Part shown: one piece after another, positions 55,998 through 64,000 of the stretch | Layout of the letters: every line of letters starts with the position of its first letter | How positions within the stretch are numbered: the first letter of the stretch is position 1 | Assembly: GCF_017573545.1 (NCBI RefSeq) | Contig: NZ_JAGEOK010000013.1 | Location: forward strand, 224,820 to 288,819 | Length of the DNA: 64,000 nt | Origin: Actinomadura nitritigenes | Lineage (GTDB): Bacteria; Actinomycetota; Actinomycetes; Streptosporangiales; Streptosporangiaceae | Direction of reading: 5' to 3' | Notes under the pieces: model-generated | Told to the model about the DNA's origin: nothing | What the model saw: only the letters and a program-made list of their open reading frames with translations | Database searches by the model: none | Program-made: the position numbers and the translations under genes

Positions 55998-57227
55998 ATG
56001 GTCGCACGCACCGGGCGCCCGCACTCGCTCCTGCGGGCCTGGCTGGGCGTGGCCGTGATCACGGCCAGCCTCTTCACCTTCCTCACCACCGAGCTGATGC
56101 CCGTCGGCCTGCTCACCCCGCTGAGCTCCAGCCTGGACGTCCCCGTCGGCGTCGCCGCGCTGATGGTCACCCTCTACGGCGTCTCCGCGGGCCTCGCCGT
56201 CACGTTCATCGTCGCCTGGACCCGGCGCGTCGACCGGCGCGTCCTGCTGTCCGCGCTGCTGGCCGTCCTCACCATCGGGAACCTCGTCACCGGTCTTTCG
56301 CCGAACTTCCCGCTCGTCCTCGCGACCCGGCTCGTCATGGGCTTCGCCAGCGGCGTGTTCTGGGCCATCGGCGTCAGCATGGCGATGCGGCTCGTCCCGG
56401 AACGGCACGCCAGCCGCGCGTCCGCGATCGTCATGTCCGGCATCTCGATCGCCACGGTGGTCGGCATCCCCCTCGGCACCGTCCTGGAGGACCTCACCGG
56501 CTGGCGGACCACCTTCCTCATCTGGTCCGGCCTCAGCCTGCTGGTGTTCCTCCTGGTCGCCGCGATCGTGCCCGCGCTGCCGTCCGACAACGCCGTCTCG
56601 GTCCGCGAGGTGTTCGGGCTGCCGCTCAGGAACGCACCCCTGCGGTCCGTGCTGGTCATCGTCGTGCTGTTCGTGCTCGGCCACTTCGGGGCGTACACGT
56701 TCGTCCGCCCCTTCCTCGAGGACCGCACCTCCGCGACGCCCCTCTTCATCACCGTCGTGCTGATCATCTTCGGGATCGGCGGCGCCGCCGGGAACTTCGT
56801 CGCCGGCTACACCGTGAACAAGAGCCTGCGCGGCAGCTTCGCCGTCGGCTGCGCGGGGCTCGTCGCGTCCCTCCTGCTGCTGCTCGCCGCCGGCGACGGG
56901 AAGGCCGGCGCGATCGCCGCGCTGGTGCTGTGGGGGCTGTCCTTCGGCGTCGTCCAGCTCTCCCAGGTCAACATGACCCTCGCCGCCGCCCCCGAGACGT
57001 TCGAGGCGGCGATGTCGCTCAACACCATGGCGTACAACACCTCCATCGCGCTCGGCGCGCTCTTCGGCGGCCAGCTCGCCGACAACCTCGGCGTCACCAG
57101 CGTCGTCTGGTTCGGCGTCGCGCTGACCGCCGGCTCCCTGCTCCTCGCGCTCGGCACCGGCCGGCGGGCCTCACGCGCCGTCGCCCATGACGCAGCCGCC
57201 GTCCCGTCGCCGCTGCTGAAGGACTGA
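55998..57227 (+). CDS. MFS transporter, DHA1 family (AraJ-like)
   Basis: A 409-residue twelve-helix exporter. Seen: FTFLTTELMPVGLLTPLSSS, TRRVDRRVLLSALLAVLTIG, RLVMGFASGVFWAIGVSMAM and SGISIATVVGIPLGTVLEDL. These are typical of arabinose-efflux/chloramphenicol-type pumps. The start was set at the ATG at 55998; a TTG at 55980 inside the operator is less likely. Its last 57 bases overlap the convergent permease gene. Confidence 0.92.
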   Translation: MVARTGRPHSLLRAWLGVAVITASLFTFLTTELMPVGLLTPLSSSLDVPVGVAALMVTLYGVSAGLAVTFIVAWTRRVDRRVLLSALLAVLTIGNLVTGLSPNFPLVLATRLVMGFASGVFWAIGVSMAMRLVPERHASRASAIVMSGISIATVVGIPLGTVLEDLTGWRTTFLIWSGLSLLVFLLVAAIVPALPSDNAVSVREVFGLPLRNAPLRSVLVIVVLFVLGHFGAYTFVRPFLEDRTSATPLFITVVLIIFGIGGAAGNFVAGYTVNKSLRGSFAVGCAGLVASLLLLLAAGDGKAGAIAALVLWGLSFGVVQLSQVNMTLAAAPETFEAAMSLNTMAYNTSIALGALFGGQLADNLGVTSVVWFGVALTAGSLLLALGTGRRASRAVAHDAAAVPSPLLKD

Positions 57228-58457
57228 ACGCCGGGCCCCCTCGCTCGCCGCCGCCGTCACCGCGACGGCGGCGGCGAGCAGCGCCGCCCATCCCGAGAAC
57301 AGCAGCAGCTGAACGACCGCGACGCACGCGACCCCCGCCGCGATCCGCACGAAACCGCTCAGGACCCGCACCGCCGCCGCCATGCACCCGAGGTAGACGA
57401 CGAGGAACAGCGCCGTCGGAACGGCGACGAACTGCGCGGTGCCGACCAGCCCGCTCCCCGCCAGGCCGAGCAGCAGCCCGCCGGTCGCGGCGATCGCGGC
57501 GACGAGCCCGGCCGTCCGCCCGCGCCCCGTCCCGCCGGACGCCCCCGCAGGACGCCCCCGCCTCGCCCCGGCCAGGGCGGACGCCATCGCCGTGGCCCCC
57601 GTCAGGTAGGCGTTGGTCGCCGCCAGCGTCAGGACGACCGCGCCGGCCGCCGCGATCGCCCGCCCGCTCCCGCCGACGGCGACCTCCAGCAGGCCCGCCA
57701 GCGGCACCGAACTCCCCGCCCGCGGACCGAGCACCCCGACCGTGGCGGCCGCCAGCGCCAGGTACAGGACGGCGGTCACGGCGAACGCCGCGCCCACGAC
57801 CCGCGGCAGCTGCCGCCGCGGATCCCGCAGCCGCGCCGTCAGCGGAGCCGCGGCCTCCCACCCGACGAACGCCAGCATCAACGGCGACGCCGCCCGCGCG
57901 ATCGACCCCCACCCGTGCGGGGCGAACGGATGCCAGTACCCGGCGCGCGCCGACGGTGCGGCCCCGCCCACGGCGAGCACCACCAGCGCCACCAGCAGCC
58001 CGACCAGCGCCAACTGCACCCGCACACCCGTCCTCGCACCGGCCAGGCGCATCGCCAGCACCAGCGCCAGCAGGGCCCCGGCCGCCACGAACGTCGTCCG
58101 GTCCCCCGCCCGCAGCAGCTCCGCGACGTACGCGCCGCCGATGAGGCACACCACGGGCGCCCCCGTGACCACCCCGCCGAGGAAGCACCAAGCCGCCGCG
58201 CGCCCGGCGCGCGAACCGAGCCCGGCGGCCGCATACCCCGCGACACCGCTCGTCGACCCCACCGTGGTCCCGAGGCGGCTGAACACCACCGCGATGAGGC
58301 CGGACAGCACCAGCAGGCCGGCCCACGCCAGCAGGGAGGCGGGCCCGGCGGTCCGCGCGGCGAGGCCCGGCAGGAGCAGCAGGCTGGGGCCGAGAAGAGC
58401 ACCCACGTACAGAGCCGTGGCGCCCATCGTGGACAGATCGTTCCGGTTCGATGTCAT
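57171..58457 (-). CDS. APC-family amino-acid permease
   Basis: A 428-residue permease with about twelve helices, of the YjeH/APC type. Seen: ATALYVGALLGPSLLLLPGL, SGVAGYAAAGLGSRAGRAAA, WCFLGGVVTGAPVVCLIGGA and LMLAFVGWEAAAPLTARLRD. YjeH in E. coli exports methionine and branched amino acids, so export is possible. An Lrp-family gene lies immediately divergent, the usual pairing for amino-acid exporters. Its 3' end overlaps the MFS gene on the other strand. Confidence 0.9.
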   Translation of the reverse strand: MTSNRNDLSTMGATALYVGALLGPSLLLLPGLAARTAGPASLLAWAGLLVLSGLIAVVFSRLGTTVGSTSGVAGYAAAGLGSRAGRAAAWCFLGGVVTGAPVVCLIGGAYVAELLRAGDRTTFVAAGALLALVLAMRLAGARTGVRVQLALVGLLVALVVLAVGGAAPSARAGYWHPFAPHGWGSIARAASPLMLAFVGWEAAAPLTARLRDPRRQLPRVVGAAFAVTAVLYLALAAATVGVLGPRAGSSVPLAGLLEVAVGGSGRAIAAAGAVVLTLAATNAYLTGATAMASALAGARRGRPAGASGGTGRGRTAGLVAAIAATGGLLLGLAGSGLVGTAQFVAVPTALFLVVYLGCMAAAVRVLSGFVRIAAGVACVAVVQLLLFSGWAALLAAAVAVTAAASEGARRSVLQQRRRDGGCVMGDGA

Positions 58458-58562
58458 GCCAGGAGCATCGCCCGAAACGCGCGGCACGCGATGGCATGTT
58501 GTGACTCGCACGACCTCCTGCACGCAATGCTGTGCCGCAAGCCGTTCAATATGCTGCACGAC

Positions 58563-59051
58563 ATGCCGCAACAGGGTTACGACCGCATCGATCGCGCCAT
58601 CCTCGACCGCCTCCAGCAGCACGGCCGCACCGCCAACGTCGATCTCGCCGAGACCGTCCGCCTCTCCCCCTCCTCGTGCCTGCGCCGCACCAAGGCGCTG
58701 GAGGACGACGGCGTCATCGCCGGATACCGCGCGGAACTCGACCGGGGCCGCCTGGGGCTCGGCCTCACCGTCTTCATCGCCCTGAAGGTCGACCAGCACT
58801 CGCGCGAGACGTCCCGGACGATCGAGGCGGCCCTCACCGCCATCCCGGCCGTCGTCGCCTGCTACGTCGTCTCCGGAGAGGCCGACTTCCTCGTCGAGGT
58901 CGCCGTCTCCGACCTCGCCGCCTACGAGCGGGTGCTCCTCGACGAGATCCTCGCCATCGGCCCCGTCCGCGACGCGCGGAGCACCTTCGCCATCCGCACC
59001 GTCCTCAACCGCGGCCCGCTCCCGCTGTCCGGCTGGCCGCCCAAGCGGTGA
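58563..59051 (+). CDS. Lrp/AsnC-family regulator
   Basis: A 162-residue feast/famine regulator. The N-terminal helix-turn-helix (DLAETVRLSPSSCLRRTKAL, EDDGVIAGYRAELD) is followed by the RAM effector-binding domain (VVACYVVSGEADFLVEVAVS). It probably senses an amino acid and controls the divergent permease. Repeats of the type GCAATGCTGTG occur in the gap. An ATG at 58551 is an alternative start. Confidence 0.92.
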   Translation: MPQQGYDRIDRAILDRLQQHGRTANVDLAETVRLSPSSCLRRTKALEDDGVIAGYRAELDRGRLGLGLTVFIALKVDQHSRETSRTIEAALTAIPAVVACYVVSGEADFLVEVAVSDLAAYERVLLDEILAIGPVRDARSTFAIRTVLNRGPLPLSGWPPKR

Positions 59052-59061
59052 CCCGCCCCGG

Positions 59062-59985
59062 TCACTCCGTCAGCGCCTCCGCCAGCCCGTCCGCGAGGGC
59101 GATGATCTGCTCCAGCGCCAGGCCGCCGCGAGCCACCCGGAATCCGTGGCGGCGCGCCCAGAACGCGCCCTGGACCGCGTGCAACTGCGCCCAGCGCTGC
59201 ACGCGGCCCCGGTCGAGCTCCGCGGCCTCCGCGAACACGTCCATCGCGCGGTGCAGAGCCTTGCCGAGGTCATCGGCGTCGAGGAGCCACAGCAAGAGCG
59301 CCTTGAGCAGCGCACCGGCATCGTAGGCGCGGTCCCCCGCGTACCCCTTCGGGTCGACCGCCAGCCACGGCTCGCGGTCGGCCCGCAGGATGTTCCTCGG
59401 ATGCAGGTCGCCGTGGACGAGCGTGTCCGGCTGGACGCGCCCCAGCTCCCGCACGGTCGCCACCGCCGCGTCCAGCACGCGCGGAGGAAGCCCGTGCACC
59501 AGCTCCCGCGCGTCCTTGTGCAGCTGCTCCTCCCACGCGTCGGCCCGGTCCCGCAGCCGGGGCAGACCGGGCGGCGCCGGGACGCCCAGGCGCCGGCTCA
59601 GACGTCCCGCAACTCGCACCATCTCGTCGACGTCCTCGCCCTGCGCCAGGGAATCCGTCCGGGCCCGCTCCAGCAGCATCGCGAACCGCTCGTCGTCGCG
59701 CTCATGCAGCAGCACCGCGCCGCGCCCGCCCCACACCGCGAACGCGTCCGGCTCATGGACGTTGCCGGGATGCGGAAAGGACACCTTCACGACGGCGGGC
59801 TCCCCACCCCGCCGCACCGGAACGATGATCCCGACGCCCCCGTGCATGACGTCGCCGTCCGGCACGCAGTCCCAGCGGTCCAGGAGCTCCTTCACGAGCC
59901 CCGGCAACCCGGCGAGCCACTCCGTGCCCGCCTCCCCTTCGCGCTCGACGGTGCTCCGCGCGAACGCCTCCGGTATCACCACCAC
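59062..59985 (-). CDS. Aminoglycoside/hydroxyurea phosphotransferase-like kinase
   Basis: A 307-residue protein of the APH 6 (streptomycin 6-kinase / hydroxyurea phosphotransferase) type. The catalytic loop is TLVHGDLHPRNILRADREPW with the Brenner motif HGDLHxxN, followed by LAVDPKGYAGDRAYDAGALL. The nucleotide part is GDVMHGGVGIIVPVRRGGEP and VVKVSFPHPGN. It may inactivate an aminoglycoside or act on another small molecule. It is not linked to any resistance cluster here. Confidence 0.9.
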   Translation of the reverse strand: MVVIPEAFARSTVEREGEAGTEWLAGLPGLVKELLDRWDCVPDGDVMHGGVGIIVPVRRGGEPAVVKVSFPHPGNVHEPDAFAVWGGRGAVLLHERDDERFAMLLERARTDSLAQGEDVDEMVRVAGRLSRRLGVPAPPGLPRLRDRADAWEEQLHKDARELVHGLPPRVLDAAVATVRELGRVQPDTLVHGDLHPRNILRADREPWLAVDPKGYAGDRAYDAGALLKALLLWLLDADDLGKALHRAMDVFAEAAELDRGRVQRWAQLHAVQGAFWARRHGFRVARGGLALEQIIALADGLAEALTE

Positions 59986-60043
59986 GCGGGCACGCTACGC
60001 GAACCGGCCACCGCCCGCCTCGTCCCTCCTAGGCTCCATTGCC

Positions 60044-60607
60044 ATGGGGACCTTCCTCACCACCGACCGGCTCCTGCTGCGCTACTTCACCCTGGAAGAC
60101 GCCGACCGCCTCGTCGAACTCGACGGCGACCCCCGCGTCATGCGCTTCCTCACCAACGGAAAACCGACCCCGCGAACGCGGATCGAGAACGACGTCCTGC
60201 CCCGGATCCTCCGCCAATACGGCGCGGGCCCACTCGGCCAATGGGCCGCGCACGAACGCGCCACCGGCGACTTCACCGGCTGGTTCGCCCTCGCCCCCAT
60301 CGACGGCCGCGGCCCCGACGAAGCCGAACTCGGCTACCGCCTCCGCGCCGCCCACTGGGGACGCGGCTACGCCACCGAAGCGTCCCGCGCCCTGATCCGC
60401 AAAGCCTTCACCGACCTCGGCGTACAACGGATCACCGCCCAGACGATGGCCGTCAACACCGCCTCCCGCCGCGTCATGGAAAAGGCGGGCCTGACCCACG
60501 TGCGCACCTTCCACCAGCATTGGGACGACCCCATCCCCGGCACCGAACACGGCGAAGTCGAATACGAGATCCTCCGGCAGGATTGGCTGCGCATCGCGCG
60601 AGGGTAG
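60044..60607 (+). CDS. GNAT N-acetyltransferase (RimJ-like)
   Basis: A 187-residue GNAT protein of the RimJ/RimL-like group (TDRLLLRYFTLEDADRLVEL opening). The acetyl-CoA loop ELGYRLRAAHWGRGYATEAS (R/Q-x-x-G-x-G/A) is present, followed by ITAQTMAVNTASRRVMEKAG. The substrate may be a protein N-terminus or a small amine. The start at 60044 follows a weak site. It is the last gene before the IS element. Confidence 0.91.
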   Translation: MGTFLTTDRLLLRYFTLEDADRLVELDGDPRVMRFLTNGKPTPRTRIENDVLPRILRQYGAGPLGQWAAHERATGDFTGWFALAPIDGRGPDEAELGYRLRAAHWGRGYATEASRALIRKAFTDLGVQRITAQTMAVNTASRRVMEKAGLTHVRTFHQHWDDPIPGTEHGEVEYEILRQDWLRIARG

Positions 60608-60812
60608 CCGTTACGGCATGGGGTCCCTGCATCCTGGCTGCGAACCAGATCAAGTTGGTCGCAGATGGGAGCGCGCCTCGCCGAGGGGGCGGGCTGGAGT
60701 CAGCATCGGGGACGTGCGTCTTCTGTTTCGGGATCGCTGAACGCACAGGCATTGACTAATTGGCGGACCGTCGTCGAGAAGCGCGGACATCAAAGATGCG
60801 TACAGATGCATT

Positions 60813-61730
60813 GACCCTTTTTCATCCTCGGGTGAGCTCGTAGTTCTGTAGGACGGCGATGGTCTTGACCAGGTGGCCGGCCTTGCAGGGGCTGCAGCGC
60901 AGCTTGCGGAGGATTCGCCATGATTTGAGCTGGGCGTTTGCGCGTTCGCCGGGACCGCGGAGCCTGGCGTGCGCCCGGTTCGCCTGCTTCTGCGACTCGG
61001 GCTTGTCCCTGCCTTTGTAGGGCGTGATGACGACCGAGGCCTCGGCTCCTTGGTAGGCCTTGTCGGCCAGGGTGAGGATTCCCGCCTTCTCCAGTTCGCG
61101 CAGGACTCCCCAGACGCGGGCGGCGGTCAGGTCGTGGATCTTGCCGGGCATCGCCCCCGAGGTCCACAGGATCGTCCCGTTTGGTCCGGCGATCACCTGC
61201 ACGTTCATCCCGTGCACCCGATGCTTGCCGGAGAAGTAGGGGCGGTCGGCCTTCACCCGGTCGGTGTGGATCAGCGTGCCGTCCAGGACCAGGTGCGTCA
61301 TCCCGTCTGTCTTGGCCCTGCGCAACGCGGCCCACAGCTTGGGTGAACGCGCCGACAGCAACGCGACGATCTCCTCGACGTAGCGCCAGGCGGTGGCCAC
61401 CGACACCCCGAAACCCGCGGCGGCCTCGACGAACGTCTCGCCCTTACGTAGATGCACCAGCACCAGGAGAGCCTGCTGGCCGGGGTTCAGCAGCCGCCAC
61501 CGCGACCTGATCGCCCGGCGATGGCGACGGACGATCCCCGCCACGTAGTTCAGCGTCGGACGCGACAAATCCACGGCGGCACGGTAAAACAGCATGCAGA
61601 AGCTCCTGGTGAGACGGCGTGGGTTGTGGTGATCAACCCGTCTACCAGGAGCTTCTCTGTATCTGAGGGGACTCCATCAACTCGCGATCACGCTGTGATC
61701 AACCAGCCCGCCCGAGGATGAAAAAGGGTC
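60813..61730 (-). mobile_element. IS5-type insertion sequence, 918 bp
   Basis: A complete element. The 22-bp terminal inverted repeats GACCCTTTTTCATCCTCGGG.G match at 21 of 22 positions (60813-60834 and 61709-61730). They are flanked by the direct repeat ATT (60810-60812 and 61731-61733), a 3-bp target duplication. It contains one intact transposase gene. The exact ends and duplication suggest a recent insertion. Confidence 0.92.
60822..61595 (-). CDS. IS5-family DDE transposase
   Basis: A 257-residue transposase. A helix-turn-helix region (FVEAAAGFGVSVATAWRYVE) precedes a DDE_4-type catalytic core. The first aspartate is in LVLDGTLIHTDR, the second in IHDLTAARVWG, and the glutamate in GERANAQLKSWR. 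The middle domain has SGKHRVHGMNVQVIAGPNGT. No frameshift, so it can be active on its own. The stop lies inside the left inverted repeat. Confidence 0.93.
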   Translation of the reverse strand: MLFYRAAVDLSRPTLNYVAGIVRRHRRAIRSRWRLLNPGQQALLVLVHLRKGETFVEAAAGFGVSVATAWRYVEEIVALLSARSPKLWAALRRAKTDGMTHLVLDGTLIHTDRVKADRPYFSGKHRVHGMNVQVIAGPNGTILWTSGAMPGKIHDLTAARVWGVLRELEKAGILTLADKAYQGAEASVVITPYKGRDKPESQKQANRAHARLRGPGERANAQLKSWRILRKLRCSPCKAGHLVKTIAVLQNYELTRG

Positions 61731-61789
61731 ATTGGGATGTGGGGGTGGCGCCGCGAAAGATTGTTGAGGTGGGGGACGAAAGGGTGTTC

Positions 61790-61962
61790 GGGTGGTGGGG
61801 TGGCGCTGGCGTACGGGGCCGCCCCTCCAAAGTCAAGGGCGCCTTCGGCGTCGCTTCGCGATGGACTTCGTCCACCCTTGACTTTGGAGCCTCTGCGGCC
61901 CCTGAGGCAGCGTTAGGGGCAGGCTCCGCCTGCCCCGCCCGGGTCGCGCCACCCCACCACCC
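61790..61962. repeat. Nested palindrome folding to a four-way junction
   Basis: The outer stem is 17 bp (61790-61806 with 61946-61962, GGGTGGTGGGGTGGCGC). Inside is an 8-bp stem GGGGCCGC/GCGGCCCC (61815-61822 with 61895-61902). Next comes a 15-bp stem CTCCAAAGTCAAGGG (61825-61839 with 61875-61889). This closes on three abutting hairpins, each with loop TTC: CGCC/GGCG (61840-61850), TCGC/GCGA (61851-61861) and TGGAC/GTCCA (61862-61874). No base is unpaired at the junction. A further hairpin GGGGCAGGC-TCC-GCCTGCCCC follows at 61916-61936. Confidence 0.9.
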
Positions 61963-61992
61963 CCTTCCGCAAGGAACCAAGCCCCCTCCCGG
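61849..61992. repeat. Left arm of long inverted repeat
   Basis: About 144 bp nearly identical, in reverse complement, to 63856-64000. It includes the half-cruciform, the GGGGCAGGC hairpin and the GCGCCACCCCACCACCC block. Differences are one C insertion and a few substitutions near the inner end (CCGCAAGGAACCAAG against CCGTAAGGTACGAAG). The right arm stops at the window edge, so true length is unknown. Confidence 0.88.
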
Positions 61993-62460
61993 CAGTTCGC
62001 TCCCGGCCCTCGCCAGGCCCGTCGGTTTGAACCGCCTGTAATCCGGTGTTGGCGATCGCTCTGGCATTGCGGCCCGGAGGGGTGACGCGCTGCGTTCGCT
62101 GGGCGGCCTTGGCCATTGCACCGGTATCGCGATGTCATGCGGGGAGGCCAGCTCGCCCGTCCTGCGGGCGGGCGCGAATGGACCTGCCGCCGGGCATGGC
62201 CGGGTGTGGCGTTGTGCGGCGGGAGGGTTATGCAGTCCCTGTCCAGCGCGGTGTGAAGTGGGTCGGTGCTGCTGGGCGGTGTAGTGGCTGGGTGGGCTGG
62301 GGTGGTTTCCGCTGAGGTCTGTCTGTGGGGTACGTGCAGTCGGTGTGAGGTCTCGCTGTCGCCTGTGGTGTGGGCATGCCGGGGCCGCCCGTCATCGGGC
62401 GGATGCGGGCGGCGGATCGGCGCAGGGCATGACCGGGTCCGGTGTGGCGGGGCGGTGCGG

Positions 62461-63738
62461 TTATGCGGCCCAGTCGAGAGCGGGGTTGTCGGGTGGGCCG
62501 ATGCTCCCTGGTGGTCCGGCCCCGGTCGCGGATCGTCTGGCGTCGGCCGGTGGCAGCAGCCGGTAGACGTACCGCCCATCTCGATCCTTGGTGATCTGGA
62601 TCTGGTCGGGGTTGGTGTGCTTGAACCGGTTGTGCCACCCGCAGGCGAGTGCGAGCTGGTCGATATCAGTGGGGCTGTTGCCGAGCGCCCACCCGTGAAC
62701 GTGGTCGACCTCGCACAGTGTCCCGGGGACTTCGCATCCCCGCACAGCACACGAGGGGTAGAGCGTCTCAAGGACTTGCCGTTGTGCGGCGGAGGCGAAT
62801 CGTTCCCGGTATCCCAGGTAGAGCGGGGTGTTTCCGCGGCCGAGGAGCAGGGGTGAGACTCCGGCCGAGAGGGCGATGCGGCGGGCTTGGGCGGCGGGGA
62901 TGGGGGTGCCGTCGGTGAGGCGGGCGGGGGCGTTGCCGCCGGTGAGCGTGTCCAGGTCGCAGATCACGGTGACCCTGGAAGCCTTGTGCCCGCCGGACAG
63001 CACGCTTGAGAGGGCGGCTGCGGTGCGTTCGGGGAGGTCGCGGTGGTCGTCGGGTCCGGCCGGCTTGGCCAGCGGCGCCAGGGTGCCGTCCCAGATCGCG
63101 GCGTCTTCGGGGTTCAGCCACCCTTTGACATACCGGCCGCCGTCCAGAGATCGGGTGGTGGTGAGCCACGACTTGTCGTAGCCGCGCCGAGAATCCTCGT
63201 CGGGGGCGTCTTCGGTGTCGTCGCGGTCGGCGATGAGGTCACGGATCCGGCGGCCGAACGCGGCGACCTTCCCGGCGGAGAAGCCCTGGTCGACGAAGCC
63301 GAGCAGGGTCGCCTCGGCCTCGACGCAGTCGGTGTCGTCCAGGCGCGAGACCGAGTCAGCGACCGTGAGGGCGTAGCCGTGGGACAGGTGTCCGGAGGCG
63401 AGTTGGGCGCAGACCTCGGGCAGGCGATGCCGCTGCCGGGCGAGAGTGAGGCGCTCCTTCACCCGGTTGTCGCGCATGCCCAGCCGGGACCGCAGCCATG
63501 CCTGGGTGGAGGGATATCCCCACCGGGCCTGCTCTTTCGTGGCGTCGACTCGGCCGATGAAACCGGCGAGCGCGCTTTCCTGCATATCGGACGCGGCCAC
63601 GAGGGTTTCAGTCAGTTCCAGGCACGCGGCCGCCGATTCAGGAGCCTCGCGTTGGGCGAGTTCAGTGGCGATGATTGAGAGCGCGTTCACCAGTTCCATG
63701 GTGGACGCGGCCTCAAGCTCGACCGTCACTGATTGCAT
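62461..63738 (-). CDS. DUF222/13E12-type HNH endonuclease
   Basis: A 425-residue protein of the 13E12 repeat family. The helical DUF222 part covers about residues 25-300 (ATKEQARWGYPSTQAWLRSR, DRDDTEDAPDEDSRRGYDKS). The C-terminal HNH nuclease motif reads CAVRGCEVPGTLCEVDHVHG with GWHNRFKHTNPDQI, supplying the cysteine zinc site, the DH and the distal His. The start is the ATG at 63738. In mycobacteria REP13E12 members are repeated and mark integration sites of prophage-like elements. Here it is bracketed by an inverted repeat. Confidence 0.92.
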   Translation of the reverse strand: MQSVTVELEAASTMELVNALSIIATELAQREAPESAAACLELTETLVAASDMQESALAGFIGRVDATKEQARWGYPSTQAWLRSRLGMRDNRVKERLTLARQRHRLPEVCAQLASGHLSHGYALTVADSVSRLDDTDCVEAEATLLGFVDQGFSAGKVAAFGRRIRDLIADRDDTEDAPDEDSRRGYDKSWLTTTRSLDGGRYVKGWLNPEDAAIWDGTLAPLAKPAGPDDHRDLPERTAAALSSVLSGGHKASRVTVICDLDTLTGGNAPARLTDGTPIPAAQARRIALSAGVSPLLLGRGNTPLYLGYRERFASAAQRQVLETLYPSCAVRGCEVPGTLCEVDHVHGWALGNSPTDIDQLALACGWHNRFKHTNPDQIQITKDRDGRYVYRLLPPADARRSATGAGPPGSIGPPDNPALDWAA

Positions 63739-63855
63739 ACGTAAATAGTACCCTGCGTGACCGACATTCATGGCCGTTCACGGCACATTCCGTCCGGTAT
63801 CTTTTCGGCGGAAAAGCAAGCGGGACCTTACAGCCCCTGTTCTTTGGGGCACCTT

Positions 63856-64000
63856 CCGGGAGGTGGCTTCGTACCTTACGGAAGGGGGTGGTGGGGTGGC
63901 GCGACCCGGGGCGGGGCAGGCGGAGCCTGCCCCTAACGCTGCCTCAGGGGCCGCAGAGGCTCCAAAGTCAAGGGTGGACGAAGTCCATCGCGAAGCGACG
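63856..64000. repeat. Right arm of inverted repeat, cut by window end
   Basis: Reverse-complement copy of 61849-61992. The 15-bp stem arm CTCCAAAGTCAAGGG, the TGGAC-GAA-GTCCA and TCGC-GAA-GCGA hairpins and the start of the third hairpin are present before the sequence ends. Confidence 0.88.

Larger units (their letters stand above)
61731..62460. other. Gap with left repeat arm; no other gene seen
   Basis: Between the IS right end and the HNH gene. It holds the large nested palindrome (61790-61962) and the left arm of the inverted repeat. The remainder (61993-62460) has no supportable gene or strong repeat. Confidence 0.6.

Noticed and set aside
59062..59985. Dedicated antibiotic-resistance gene
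   Set aside because: The APH-like fold is clear, but substrate cannot be read and context gives no resistance cluster.
61790..61962. tRNA gene, because the fold is cloverleaf-like
   Set aside because: Loops are three bases, there is no anticodon arm, T-loop or D-loop signature, and the stems are too long.

Overview
This is a gene-dense, very high-GC chromosomal segment from an actinobacterium. The codon use, the GTG starts, the tRNA-Thr/tRNA-Met/rpmG/hadAB and tRNA-Trp/secE/nusG/rplKA blocks, SigE-type sigma factor, HBHA-like and DUF2516 proteins and a 13E12-type HNH gene all fit Streptosporangiales/Thermomonosporaceae (Actinomadura-like) or a relative. The exact genus is inference.

Layout. 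1-4.3 kb: three secreted LppX/LolA-like proteins (one cut by the window edge) and an acyl-CoA ligase. 4.3-7.3 kb: translation and secretion core on the minus strand (secE, nusG, rplK, rplA) with tRNA-Trp. 7.5-12.8 kb: aspC, a SigE-type sigma factor with its probable membrane partner, a secreted protein with LPxTG-like repeats, and adenosine deaminase. 12.8-19.8 kb: accessory block with a TetR-controlled DHA2 exporter, a Mn-type UPF0016 transporter under a yybP-ykoY-like riboswitch, and a 1220-aa HTH-NTPase-Sel1-TPR protein. 19.8-22.9 kb: murB, hadB, hadA, rpmG, tRNA-Met, tRNA-Thr. The rpmG-to-rplA neighbourhood is normally compact, so the 12.8-19.8 kb block looks inserted.

23-35 kb: acyl-CoA dehydrogenase, PP2C-like phosphatase, SDR, cupin, SnoaL, a MerR/MFS pair, VOC protein, and a TetR/MMPL divergent pair. 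34-43 kb: AlaX editing protein, DUF2516, an XRE/HBHA-like coupled operon, YiaAB, zinc metallopeptidase, DUF2207 protein, and a FadR-MFS operon. 43-50 kb: a gene-poor repeat stretch, L-asparaginase II, BKACE, dtd, then ygfZ-fur-nitrobindin-DsrE. 50-60.6 kb: an accessory string of regulator/transporter pairs (MFS plus isochorismatase-like, ArsR/hydrolase, MarR/MFS, Lrp/APC permease), a sulfotransferase, an APH-like kinase and a GNAT.

60.8-64 kb is mobile or repetitive: a complete 918-bp IS5-type element with 22-bp inverted repeats and a 3-bp duplication, followed by a DUF222/HNH endonuclease gene bracketed by two inverted copies of a roughly 145-bp repeat. The left copy lies inside a 173-nt nested palindrome. 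Its centre folds into a four-way junction: a 15-bp stem closed by three abutting TTC-loop hairpins with no unpaired junction base. This is the strongest candidate for an undescribed element here; the right copy runs off the window.

A recurring theme is local self-regulated transport: six regulator/transporter pairs (TetR-DHA2, MerR-MFS, TetR-MMPL, FadR-MFS, MarR-MFS, Lrp-APC). For five of them a palindrome or near-palindrome can be read directly in the promoter; the Lrp-APC pair shows only repeat motifs.
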